The notes under the pieces: generated by a model
Told to the model about the DNA's origin: nothing
Seen by the model: only the letters and a program-made list of their open reading frames with translations
Database searches by the model: none
Program-made: the position numbers and the translations under genes
Shown here: in pieces, positions 45,662 through 56,858 of the stretch
How the letters are laid out: each line of letters starts with the position of its first letter
How positions within the stretch are numbered: the stretch's first letter is position 1
NCBI GenBank assembly: GCA_026936335.1
Contig: JAPMXV010000043.1
Coordinates: 372,001 to 436,000 of the forward strand
Direction of reading: 5' to 3'
Length of the DNA stretch: 64,000 nucleotides
From: Mantamonas sphyraenae
Taxonomy: Eukaryota; CRuMs; Mantamonadidae

Positions 45662-46365
45662 ATGTCAGAGGTTGAGGACACGCTGTCGCGTATCCAGCAG
45701 CACCAAGGCGTCATTGGCCATGTGATTGTCAACGACGAAGGTGTGTACCATGCCATGGCCATTCCCAGCCTCCGGTTTCCATACGTCGACCCCTCTCTTT
45801 CCCGCTCGTTGACTTTTTCCACCGCGTTTGGTCGCTTCTGCTGACACCCATTTATCTCGCTGCCACACCGTTGTGCCATCGTATACCGTCCTGTTGTGTT
45901 TCAGGCACGGTTCGTCGTGACTATGGTCTCGAGGACCCGCAGCGCTACGCCGAAAACATTTCTGCGCTCACGTCGCGAGCGCGCTCGGTCGTCCGTGAGC
46001 TTGATCCGCAGGTGAGTTTTCCATGAAACGCAGTCGCACGTGTGCACCCCTGCACGCATATGCGTATGCGTGCGTGTCTGTGTTGTGTGCTCTTTCCTGT
46101 GTGCCGTGTGCGTTGATGCTGTCGCTCAGCCAACGGTTGGCCGTTTCGCGTTTGCCACCCTGCGTTTGGGCACACACACACACACACACACGCCGCGCCA
46201 TACACGCTGGCTCACACGACACCGTGCACCTGTACCACATGTCCCATCACACAGAACGACCTCACCTTTATGCGCATCCGCACCACCGACTACGAGATTA
46301 TGGTGGCACCCGACAAGGAGTTTCTGTTCATTGTTCTCCAAAAGACCGACCTTGACGGCGAGTAG
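45662..46365 (+). CDS. DYNLRB: Roadblock/LC7 dynein light chain, paralogue B
   Basis: Exons 45662-45740, 45905-46011 and 46255-46365 give 98 residues, the normal length. It begins [19 protein letters not shown], continues [22 protein letters not shown], and ends [29 protein letters not shown] before a short acidic tail. It is closer to animal DYNLRB1 than paralogue A in the C-terminal strand. Roadblock proteins form dimers, so A/B heterodimers are possible. Introns carry AC repeats next to the acceptors. Confidence 0.92.
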
Positions 46366-46457
46366 GGGCGCCGCCAAACCACCGCAATGTATTCATTCAT
46401 CATCGCGCACGCCCCTTGCTCCCACACAGCCACGTTTTTCTGTCCAGTCCACCAGCC

Positions 46458-49400
46458 ATGTCCGATACCAACGAAGAGACTGAGATTACGGTGGGAACGG
46501 AAGAAGAGGTGGAGGTGCAAGCAGGCGCATCTTCCTCGTCGTCGTCGTCTTCCTCGTCGTCGTCGTCGTCGTCGTCGTCGACGACGACGAGGCACCCCCC
46601 GCGCCGCCTGCGGACGAGGAGGAGCAGGAGGAGCAGGAGGAGCAGGAGGAGGTCGATGACGTCTATCGCAAGGCCAAAAAGGTGTACGATTTTCAGGCGT
46701 TTAGCACGCCTGTGGAACACAAGCCTTCCAAGGACAAATATCTGCAGGATGTGGCAGGCCGCGAGATTCCTCGGGACTGCTTCGGTACGTGTGTGTGGCC
46801 CGTGTGTGCACATGCATCTGCATGCACCCAGTTGTACGAGTGCATGTCGTCCATGCACAATCTGTAGTCACACTATCGTGGCGCGATGCATCTGTGTGTC
46901 CGTGGAATCTCCGTCCCAGTGCTGACACCCCACACTTTCCGAGCAGAGCAAAATGCAGCGCCCGTCGCACAGCGCACCGTCGCCCATGTTGTCAGCCATG
47001 CCGGCGAAGACGGCTACCACGGAGCCGATGGACAGTGTACGTTAACCCCACGTGGCTTTTTCGGCAATGCACCACGTGCGCACAGGCCCCACACACGTGG
47101 CCTCGCCCTCTCGACAAGTCCCCCACGTGAAAACCTTTGCGTGAATTCGCAGCCTCGTCTCCCGCCCGGCACACGCACACCCACCCACCCACCCACCCAC
47201 ACGTACTGACACCACACCCACTTCTTTCGCTTCCTTTCTTCGACACAGCCGGCCCCGACGGCCAGGACGGCCATTCGGGCTCGAACGGATCGGGCTACGC
47301 CGCACGCGGCGGCCCAGGCGGCAACGGCAGCAAGGGAGGCAATGGCACAAATGGTTCTGCTGGGTCCAGTGGCACCAGCGCCAAGCCACTCAACGTGACT
47401 GTGGTGGGTGGCGATGCAGACCGCCTGATGCTGGAGGGAGACGTGAAGAACGATCTCAATCTGAGTGCAAACAGCGTCGTGCTTCTCAGCACACGCGGTG
47501 GCGACGGAGGACGCGGCGGCAGTGGAGGCAGCGGTGGACGCGGAGGCAGTGGTGGACGCGGAGGCAGTGGTGGACCGGGACAGCCGGGACAAGACGCACA
47601 CAGCCCCGGCAATAGCGGAAGCAGCGGAGGACGAGGTGGCGACGGAGGGGCAGGAGGAAAGGGTGGAGATGGAGGCAACGGAGGCAACGGAGCACATGGA
47701 GGCAACGGAGGCGACGGCGCACCCCTGCGTGTCACCTTTGAGGATCCCAAGTTTATGCACCTGCTTTCCTTTGACACTCGCCAGGGCTACGGCGGCCAGG
47801 GAGGCAGCGCAGGCTCCTCCGGATCGGGTGGTTCCGGTGGCCAGGGTGGTTCTGGAGGCCAGGGAGGCCCCGGAGGTCGCGGCGGACCCGAAAAGTACGA
47901 CGGCAACGGCAACCGACTCTACTCAGCCGGCAGCAATGGCATGACCGGTTCCACGGGCTCTTCCGGCTCCAGTGGCTCCTCGGGTTGGTCGGGACAGTCG
48001 GGCCAGTCGGGTCATCGGGCAGCAACGGACGCCCGGGCTCGCTGACCATTGTGGTCAAGGACAAGTCGGGCAAGGAGGTGAAGGGCACCAAGCCGTTTGA
48101 CGTCCAGCTTGCCAGTTACGACATGTACAATGACGAGCGCAACCCCGTGTTTGAGCCGGGCCAGAAGGTCTACCTCACAAACTGGACGGTGATCAACCAC
48201 GGCGACTTTGCCGCGCCGGCCGGCTGCCAGCTGTATGTGTCGCCCACAGACAGTCTCACCTTTGAGAGCAGCAGCTTCCTTCTGCCCGAAATTGGCTCCG
48301 GCGAATCCGTGACCATTGAGGATGTGCTGGAAGCCACGGTGCCCGCGGTGGCCGAACCCACCGCCAAGGGTGCTCTGTACAAGGACGCCGCGTTCACGGC
48401 CACGGTGGATCTGCTGCAACGTCCGTTCCACGACGGTTCCATGACCACCAACTTCAAGGTGCAGTGGCCCCTCAAAATCACCGAGCTGTACTACCCGCCT
48501 CAGCTGAGTCAGGGGGAGGCCTCGGTGATGAGTGTCAAGGTGCACAACATTGCCAACAACTGGTACGGCGCAGGCGACGCGTACAGTGGCGACGTGCAGG
48601 TGCGCTTCATCCTGGACCGACGCCTTGTGCCCGATGTCAAGCATGAGCAGGACACCGACGACGGAGCCATCCAGGTGGCTCTGCAGGAGGACAACGCCGC
48701 ACACGTCACCGTGCCCGTGGGTGCCATTGCGCCGGGCACCAGCACCGTCGTCCAGCTGCCCTTCCACATCGCCGACGCCGCCGAGTTTTTCGAGTCGCTC
48801 GAGTGGCACGCCGAGGTGGTGCTGCGCGGCACCAAGATTGAGATGCTGCCGGGTGCCGTGCGTGTGGCTGCCTCCTATTCGGGCAAGAACACAGGCGATG
48901 CCCTGCTTATCACGGGGCCCAACATGAACCGCCGCGAGTTTCTGGCCTGGCAGCGCATCTTCACCAGCGTCGGCCTGCGCGTGGACTTTTGGGACCTGCA
49001 GCGGTACAACGGCATCAGCATGGACGCCACCACGGGTGCGGTGCACGACAACACCTGGATCGGCAAGTATCCAGGCGGTGTGATTATCTTTCCCGTGACG
49101 CATGCGTCGGATATCACCCTGCTGGATGGCTTTGACATCCTGCGCCACTTTATCCCGTTCCTGACCAAGGTGGAGTCCGAGGGCCCGTCGGTCAACTCGA
49201 GCAAGGTGGAAGATGGCAACACGCAGGTGGCGTCGACCCTGTTTACCATGAACGAGAGTGGCGCCATCCTCATGGGCACCAACCCGACGGCCGTTCGCGA
49301 GAAGCTGTTTGCCTCGTCGCCCGACTCGGTCAAACTGGAAGGCGACCAGTTTGGCGGCAAACACTTCTTTTCGGACCCGGAGGAGCAGGATGCCGTGGAC

Positions 49401-50192
49401 GAGGCCGACAAGGTCATGGCCAAGCTGCAGGAGGAGGATCCGCTGCACATGTACCGTATGCGCAACTTTCAGCTGTCGTTTGAGAAGAAGGGCACGCTGA
49501 AGTGGCACTACGGCACCATGTACGCCAGCAAACTGACGCTGCCTCGCACCGCGCTCCTGTCGGTGCTGCCCAAGAAAAAGTCGTGCATGATCAGCACCGA
49601 CACCAGCTTCGACTGCCTGACCTCGGACGAAGTGCCCACCGACTCGCAGTTCTTTGAGGCCATGTGCACCCTTCTGTCGGTGTTGTCCATGAGCAAGAAG
49701 CTGGAGGTGATCAACAACGAGGAGCTGGAGGCGCACAAGTGGACCTTCAACCACGCGGGCAATCCGCTCACCCTGCGCGACATCATGTTCACCTGCCTGT
49801 ACGACGACTGCAAGACCGAGTTCTTTTGCAAGGACGAGAACCTGACCCGTCTCACGGCCATGGTGGAGATGATCGAAGCCGAACCGGACAAGTTCAAGGG
49901 CGAGGACAACGAGCTGCTGGACAACTACCTGGGCATTTTCCTGCGCCTGGAGGCGTCGACCAAGTGGCATGCGCTGCCTCTGGTCCAGAAGAAGGCCAAC
50001 ACCCTGCGCAAGAAGCTGATTGCCCTGGAGGAGCGCATCTGCATCGCCATCTATGGTTCCGTCAAGGATGCCAAGGAGCGCAAGTCGACCATCGAAAAGA
50101 TTGTCGGCGCCTCCACACGTCCCAAGATGCGTGAACTGTCTCCGACGGCAGAAATGCCACTGCGTTTCGAGGAGCAGCCGTCGTACTTCTGA
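46458..50192 (+). CDS. Large glycine-rich (GGX-repeat) protein with conserved C-terminal module, function unknown
   Basis: Exons 46458-46784, 46947-47036 and 47249-50192. The product starts with an acidic/Ser stretch (no signal peptide), then [16 protein letters not shown]. Glycine-rich repeats ([27 protein letters not shown]) are interrupted by two folded segments ([19 protein letters not shown] and [17 protein letters not shown]). A 710-residue C-terminal part follows, with an immunoglobulin-like sandwich ([19 protein letters not shown]) and a possible Rossmann-like stretch ([19 protein letters not shown]). The repeat is not Gly-Pro-rich, so it is not true collagen. Two one-base frame breaks, in the TCG tract (46530-46590) and near 48011, must be repaired to read it through. 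With the first repaired, the exon 1 phase fits the splice. I do not recognise the family. Confidence 0.65.
46530..46579 (+). repeat. (TCN)n trinucleotide tract, poly-Ser or frame-shift site
   Basis: Runs of TCG/TCC that read as poly-serine in the starting frame and pass into the Asp/Glu-rich frame only with a one-base shift. Confidence 0.85.
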
Positions 50193-50260
50193 GCTGAGCA
50201 GCAACGACCGAGAGCGACGCTGATGACCACACCAATGGGGAAGTGAAATGCATTTTGAGA

Positions 50261-53142
50261 TTAGACGTTGACGTCCTCACTCACCACAAGGTCGCCCAAC
50301 TGCGCAGTAAAGGCTTTGTAGAACTTTTGGAAACGGAGGATGGTGCCCTGGCGGCGACGGACCTCGACGAGAGGCTTGCCAGTGGCGTATTTGTACAGCA
50401 GCACGTCAAACTCAAACGTGGATTCGTCCTCCATGCCGAGCAGACCCAATTGCGGCTGCTGCGAGTCGTTGTCCTCTGTGCTTTCGCTCTGTTTGTCCTG
50501 CTCGTCCTGCTCGTCCTCCTCCTGCGTCTGTGCCTGAAAGGCGTAGCGCTCGTCGTCGACGTGGATGTCGCCCAGCTGATATTCACTCTTCATGCTCTGC
50601 AGAGCAGACTGGATGTCACTCATGAGAGTGTCCAGGGGCACATTTGCGGCGACAAAGCGCGTGCAGCGGCGGACCTTGCTTGCGCGAAACTCGGGCAGCT
50701 TGTCCAGGCCCTCTGCGTCCTCCGCCTCGACGTTGTCCAATGTGAGGGTGGAAGCCAGCTCGGAGCTCAGGCCGCGGAACATGGGCTCGTCGTCGATGCC
50801 AAAGCCGTCCTCGATAAAGTCGTAGCGGTAGGCGGAGCGGAAGAACTCGGAGTTGGGTGCAAAGGACGACTCGTCGACGTCAAACTCATCATCGTCGGCC
50901 GGTCCGTACGACGCCTCGCGGTAGGTGATGTCGTCCTCGTCGTCGTCGCGCAGGTAGGGCTCGGAAAAGTCGCGCAAGGCGTCTTCGTCTTCCGAGACCA
51001 TGGAGCTGATGGTGGACACACTCATCATGGAATCCGACTGCTGGGCAGCGCCGGCTCGTGTGTTTGAGCGACGGCCATGGCCACGCTGAGTGTGTTGCTG
51101 AGTGTGCTGTGTGCTGCGCATGCGATCGTCGGCCTCGTTCTCCTCCGAGTTGCCGGCAAAGTACAGCGAGCCTGCGTCGTCACGGTCCTGCACGTCCAGG
51201 CTAAGGCCGTCGTCGGTGAAGAACGAATCGCCGGCGCCCTCAAACTCACCCGAGAAGCCGGCGGTGCCCAGATGGGACCCCTCTGTGTCCTGTCCCTCGA
51301 GCGGCTCGGTGTCGACGTCCTCGTCATCATAGTCACTTGCCTCGTCGCCCGAGTGACGTCGGGTGTCGCTGGACGAACGAGCCCTGTGGTCGGCCATGCT
51401 CTGTTCGCGGCTGCTGCCGATGGTGTCTGCCGACACAATGGTGTTGAAGTTTGCAAACTCGTCGTTGTCTGCGTAGGCCTCGCGCTCGTCAGCCATCATC
51501 CCCAGCAGATGGCTGTCGCGGTGCGGCGCTGTTTCGCCGCGGAACCACGGGTGGCTTTTGATGTCGGCGATGGTGGCGCGACGTTGCGGGTCGGTGACAA
51601 AGATGCAGTCGAGCATGTCCTTGAGACCCGTGGAGAAGTCGTCGACGTCGCTTGGGTAAGGGTACTCGCCGTTCTGGAGCAGCATGCGGTACTCATAGCA
51701 ATCGGCGAGGGTGGTGCTCACCTCGAACGGGTAGCAACCAAAAACCATGGCAAACAGAATGACGCCGCAAGACCACACATCCGTGGGTGCGCCGCGGTAG
51801 CTCTGACCATACAGGGCACGCCAGACCTCGGGGGCTGTGTAGTGCTTGGAGCCCGAGGTGCCTGTGAGCATGGTTCCCTCGTGCACCTGTTCCGAGAGGC
51901 CAAAGTCGCAGATCTTCAGTGTGTCCTTGTCGTCCAGAAGCAGGTTCTCCAGCTTCAGGTCGCGGTGGATCACGCCGCGCTGGTGGCAGTAGTCCAGTCC
52001 TTGGATGAGCTGGTGCCAGAAGTAGTGTGCGGTGCGCTCGTCAAACACGTTCTGGGTGACCTTGTCCCAAAGATCTCCCGACGGAGCCAGCTCCAGCACA
52101 AGATAGATGTTAATCGAGTCGTGAATGACGTCGTACAGACGGATGATGTGCTTGTGCTTGAGCCTGTGCATGCGAGCGGGTGTGGTGTGGGTGACAGTGT
52201 GAGCCCAGGTTGCGAGTGTGTGTGTGTGGGCTGGGTCGAGGTTTGGGGCCTTGTTCCGCCTCCGTTTCTTCACCTACAGCTTCATGATGTCGATCTCCTT
52301 CTGAACATCGACCTTGGCCTTCTTCACATGGCGTTTGTTCAGCACCTTGATGGCCACATCTTCACCGTCGCTGGTGGTGGCCCCGACAACTCTGCAAAAA
52401 GGGGTTTGGATCGAGTGTGAGCACGCCGACTGGTTTTTTTTTTCGTCGTCGTTTTCCTCGGAACTCCGCCGCGGGCAGCTCGCCGCGAGCGAGCGCTGAG
52501 ATCCACAACGGCGGCCGAGACAGGATGCGCTGCTGTGCAGATGGGCGCAAACAACGACAAGCGCAGACATGCATGCATGAAGAGCGAGTGTGCAGTCACG
52601 AGTGGCCGTGGCGGGCAGGGCGAAAGGTTGATGAAGTTTGTGCGCGGTGGAAAGCGAGCCGCAGCGCAAACAGGGACATGCAAGCAGGTGCAGGCGCAGG
52701 CAACGTGCACATATGCACAAGGACACACACACACACACACACACGGGTTGGATGCACGTGAGACAGCGCAGCAGAGAGCTGAAGCGGGCGGAAGAGGCTC
52801 GCGACGGTTCAAAACCGCGAATTCCAAGAAGGTGGCCAGCTGGAGCGGAGCGCCCTTTTGTGTTTTGACAACCCTCTTGGCTGCAGGACGCAGCCAAGGC
52901 GTCGTGACCATGCACGCAGACGGCAGACTCAAGCCACATGCACACTGCATTATACACAAGGCGTTTGGACGGGAGGCTGTACGTCGAAAGGAGTGGAACG
53001 CGCGCCAAACTCACTGTCCAAAGCGGCCCAGACCCAGAAAGTCGCGGATGCGGATTTTGCCGTCCTCAACCTCGAGTTCGTCTCGAGACGAGTCTTCCTC
53101 CTCCACCTGATATTCGTTGCCCGTTTGCGATGTGAAAATCAT
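50261..53142 (-). CDS. CAMKL-type serine/threonine kinase with C-terminal KA1 domain (paralogue 2)
   Basis: Exons 53015-53142, 52278-52391 and 50261-52163 (phases 2, 2) give 714 residues. The glycine loop GLGRFGQVVG is split by intron 1. The catalytic lysine is in VAIKVLNK, the catalytic loop is VIHRDLKLENLLLD, then CDFGLS and TAPEVW. The long middle is Ser/Asp-rich. The C-terminal KA1-like part (RRCTRFVAANVPLDTLMSDI ... FDVLLYKY ... ILRFQKFYKAFTAQLGDLVV) resembles the C-terminal domain of plant CIPK/SOS2 kinases and of SNF1-family kinases. An NVEAEDAEGL block just before it is shared with the first kinase (NVQEAEGIEEL), which supports paralogy. Upstream kinase and partners are unknown. Confidence 0.87.
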
Positions 53143-53306
53143 TCTTTGTTTCCTGTTTCGCGCCTGGCGGGAGGTGTTCTGTGTGTGTGTGTGTGGGGTT
53201 TGCTGCGATTTGGCTGCACTGGCGCATCGGCGCCCAACTTCGACGCCACCCACACAATGTGCCCAGTCCTGCTGTTTTGGTTTTGTTCTCTCGACCAGCC
53301 CCTTCA

Positions 53307-55265
53307 TCACCCCTTTCGTCTGCTCTTCTTGCCCACACCAAGCGAGGCCCCGCTCCACTGCTCCGACAGCTGGCGGTCGATGTTCTCGCGTTCTGCGCTC
53401 TCCTTTTGCGCAAGACGCTTCTTGAGGGTGACGATGATGGCACCCAGTTCCTTTCTCTCCGTACACTCCTGGTGTACGGTCTGCTTGAGCAACAGAATCT
53501 CCTGGTCTTTCGAGGCCATCGTTTCCGTCATCCTGCGCAGCTGCTTCTCCATGCCCTCCATGGCCGCCACAGTATCTGCCACCAGCTGCTCCGTGCCCTC
53601 CTTTTCCCTGACAGCCTCGTCCAGCGCCCGTTGCACCTTGGCCATCTCTCGTTCCTGCATGGATAGCTTCGACCCCGTGCTCGTCTGCTCCGTCTGTACA
53701 TCACGCAACTGCTGCTCCAGCGCCTCAATACGCTTCTGTTTCTCCTCCACACTTCGCTGTGCCACGGCCGACTTTGCACGCATGTCTGCCTGTGCCTCCT
53801 GAACGCCGTCTGCCAGCCGCTGCTGCGCTTGCGCAAGCTCCGCACGCAGCGTTTCTTCTCGCTCTGTGTTCTCACGCCGCAGTTGTTCCACACGGGCGTT
53901 GCACGTTTCTTCCAAATCAAACAGCTGCTGTCTGTGCGACTGTGCACGTGCGGTGCTGCTGCTGTGTTCTGCACTCAGTTGCTCCCGCACTGTCCGTGCC
54001 TCCCGTGCCGCCTCCTCCACCTGCTTTCTCAAGCCACGCACCTCTTCTTCCAGCTCCTGCACACGTTTCCATTGCCCACTGTTCTCTCGCTTCGACTCGG
54101 CAATCTGTGCTTGTGCCTGTTCCAACTTGCTCTGCACACTCTCCAGCTCCTTGCGCTTGCTTCTCACATCCACACGGCTCTGGTTCCACGATTGTTCCAT
54201 CTCGTCACCCCTTTGCTTCGCCTGCGCAAGTTCTGCTTTCAGTTGACCCTGTTCGGTGCTCCATGCACGTTGCCGATCTGTCCACTCCGCAATGCATTGT
54301 TCCAGCCTACGCGCTGCTTGTGCCTGTGCCTCTTGCAGCTCTTGTCGAGCTTTGTCCACAGCGTGTGTGTGTTCCTCCTGCTCCTGCAGCCGTGCAGTCG
54401 CAGCCCTTTGCGACGCATCTTCCAACTCCTGTACACGCGTCTCTGCCCTCTCTGCTCGTCTCTTCCATTCCTGCGCCTCCTTGCTCCGTTCTTTCTCTTG
54501 TTGCTGCGCAGTGCGACACGCTTCCTGTGCCTCGATGGCCTCCTGTTCCGCCACCTCCCGTTCGCCTTCCGCCGTCTCCATGCGCGCCTTTAGAGAACCC
54601 ACCAGTGCAGACAGGGTTTCCACCTGTCGCAAAGCCTGTGTTTGCTCCGCCTTTGTGTGCGTAGCCAGCTGCTTGACGTCTGCACGCAGCTGCCGCGCCT
54701 GTTCGCTCTCAATCTTCAGATGGCCCCGCACTGCGCTCAGCTTGCTCTTCACGGTGATATATGCTTGGGACCACTTGCTGTTGCTTGTGAGAAGTTCCAC
54801 AATCCGTTCCTGCTGCTTGCGATTTGCATCTTCCAGCCGCTCCATCTCCTCCTCCTTGGAATCCAGCTCCCCCGTCAGCGCAGCCTCCCCGGCCTGCACA
54901 CGCTCCCTGTACATGGCAAACTCCTTGCTGATTGCCTCCATTTGTGAGCGGGCCTCGTCTGCCATCGCGTTGGCTGAGTGTTCCTGGCCCTGTGACGTGT
55001 GTATGCGTCGCGTCAGCAGCCGTTACGGCCAATTGGCGCGCTGCTCCTGTAAACACCAGCAGCACATGGATAGGTGCAGGGTGTGGTCAACTGCGCTGTG
55101 GGGTTGGTTCTCACTCTGTGCATGGGCATGGCGCCACGCTCCACGTACCCGTGTGACGACGAGCTCGTGCTCCAGCTTGCTGATGCGGTCTTCGAGGGAG
55201 CGGATTTCGTGCAGCACCAGATACGAGATGCCACAGTATTTGCAGCACGTCTCGTCCCTGCTCAT
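53307..55265 (-). CDS. LEKR1: Long coiled-coil protein, LEKR1-like N-terminus
   Basis: Exons 55149-55265 and 53307-54989 join in phase 0 to 599 residues. The first exon codes for a CxxC motif block (ETCCKYCGISYLVLHEI), very like the start of vertebrate LEKR1, followed by continuous heptad-type coiled coil rich in Glu, Gln, Arg and Ala to the end. A basic tail (KKSRRKG) closes it. LEKR1 function is poorly known. The gene lies directly upstream of kinase 2 on the same strand and diverges from a small acidic-protein gene. The coiled coil is certain; the LEKR1 name rests on the N-terminal motif only. Confidence 0.65.
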
Positions 55266-55400
55266 GCTTGCAATCTCGCGAGGCAGTGGCAACGGGCTGC
55301 CCCGCTCCTCCCGACTGCCGATGTCCAGTTCCATGGGGCATGAATCCTTGGGCTGCCGCGTGCCGTGCACCAAGGCAAACCACACAACAAGAACGCCACG

Positions 55401-55781
55401 ATGAGCACAGCTCCGGGGCCGCCGCAGCCTGCGTTTGCCCCGCCTTGGATGGCACACGTGGATCTGACACCCGACCTGGTTGATCCCACGTGGTTCCCTG
55501 CACCTGAACTCGATGAACACGAGCAGCTGACGCAGCTGGAGGCCAAGCAGCAGGAAAGGATAGCTTCCGTGCGTACCTACCACAACGAACTCACTTTCAT
55601 TGGCTCCCGTGTGCCCACCCACTCCATGGGCCTGTCGCCAAGCAACGATTCCACCATGAGTCTGGGCACGCCCCCCAGCACCAACCGTATGTCTGGGCTC
55701 CTCAGCAGTTTCGACGATGACGGCCTCCTCGACGACGACGACGATGTGTCTGACGATGGCAGCGACCGCTTTGACTTTTGA
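55401..55781 (+). CDS. Small acidic hypothetical protein
   Basis: A single exon of 126 residues with a good ATG. A Pro-rich start is followed by a probable helix (LDEHEQLTQLEAKQQERIASV), a Ser/Thr-rich middle and a strongly acidic end (DDDGLLDDDDDVSDDGSDRFDF). No signal peptide or membrane helix. I do not recognise the family. Its divergent placement and codon use like the neighbours support a real gene. Confidence 0.6.
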   Translation: MSTAPGPPQPAFAPPWMAHVDLTPDLVDPTWFPAPELDEHEQLTQLEAKQQERIASVRTYHNELTFIGSRVPTHSMGLSPSNDSTMSLGTPPSTNRMSGLLSSFDDDGLLDDDDDVSDDGSDRFDF

Positions 55782-56009
55782 ACGCAACGGGGCTGCTGCA
55801 GAGAGCGGCAAACGGATTTTGGCGCGTTGCACTTGTGTGCGGACGACGACACAGAAAGACGGGATGCAACAATGCACGCATGTTGGATATGAGCAGGAGA
55901 GAGAGAGTGTGTGTGTGTGTGTGTGGGCGACAGGATCAATCAGGTAGAGAGGATGGAGCAAAAAAAAGGTTGCTTTCGTCTCTAGTTTCTGCTTCCCCCC
56001 ACAATCCAC

Positions 56010-56781
56010 TTAGATGAGCAGCTGCTCGATAGAGTCCTTCAGCGTATCGATCTGGCTCTTGAGCTGCGAGCCCTCATGCACCGTGACGCTGACGGCAATG
56101 ACGGCGCGGGAAACGCCGCAGGCGCGTCCGAGAGCTTGCTTGGACGGCACAAACACATATGGCACATTCTTGTCTTCGCACAGCAGGGGCAGGTGCAACA
56201 GGATCTCCAGCGGCTCCGTGTCGGCAGCCATCACAATAAACTCGGCGATTCCGCGGTTCAGCGTCTTGGTGGCTGTGCAAGGGCAAGGGCGAGCCAATTT
56301 TCGCACGTCGGCCCGGGGGCGGACAGCGCCGTGGACAGAAGGGGTGTCAGTGGATAGGTGCCGTGTGCGGTGAAGTGTGCTCCCACACGATCTAATTGCA
56401 TGGGTTCGAGATCTGTAGGGCAGCGCATGCGTGCCGCAGACGTGGGCAGAAGTCCAAGTTGCTGGCCCAGCATGCAAAAGTCCCTCTGGTCTTCCGTCCG
56501 CGGGGTTGGCGCTCGTCTCCCTGGCCTACAGTGCACTTACCCTCGTTGGCACCCTTCTTCAACTGCTTGTAATGCGACGCCTGCTGCACCAGATCCAGGA
56601 TCGTGGTCGTCAGCTTGCTTGTGGCCAGCGGGTAGGCCTGGGGCGAATCACACGTGTGGTTTGCTGTGTCAGTTGCGTGATTTCCTTCTCGTCCACACCC
56701 CGACGCGCCCTTCTCTTTGTCTCCACGCACCTTGGGGTTGACCTCCTCGTCCATTTCCATGTCTTCATCCTTGCTCGACAT
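56010..56781 (-). CDS. SNU13: SNU13 / NHP2L1 (15.5K) RNA-binding protein
   Basis: L7Ae-family protein that binds kink-turns in U4 snRNA and box C/D snoRNAs. Exons 56731-56781, 56541-56637 and 56010-56272 (phases 0 and 1) give 136 residues. The sequence is almost identical to human: [24 protein letters not shown]-type core, [25 protein letters not shown]. The N-terminus is about eight residues longer than human and acidic ([12 protein letters not shown]). No snoRNA boxes were seen in its introns. Confidence 0.97.
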
Positions 56782-56858
56782 TGTGTATGTGTGTGTGTGT
56801 GTGTGTGTGGTTGGCTGCGCCGGCGCTGCGACGACCGGCCCAAAACCGACCCCGATTC

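Noticed and set aside
47249-48040. True collagen
   Set aside because: The repeat is Gly-Gly-X and Gly-Ser rich with little proline, and the protein lacks a signal peptide.
48012-50204. A 730-codon open frame on the minus strand over the glycine-rich gene
   Set aside because: It is an exact antisense shadow. G/C-biased third positions remove stops on the opposite strand, and the product has no recognisable domain.
56273-56540. Intronic snoRNA inside SNU13
   Set aside because: No C/D or H/ACA boxes could be found on the coding strand.
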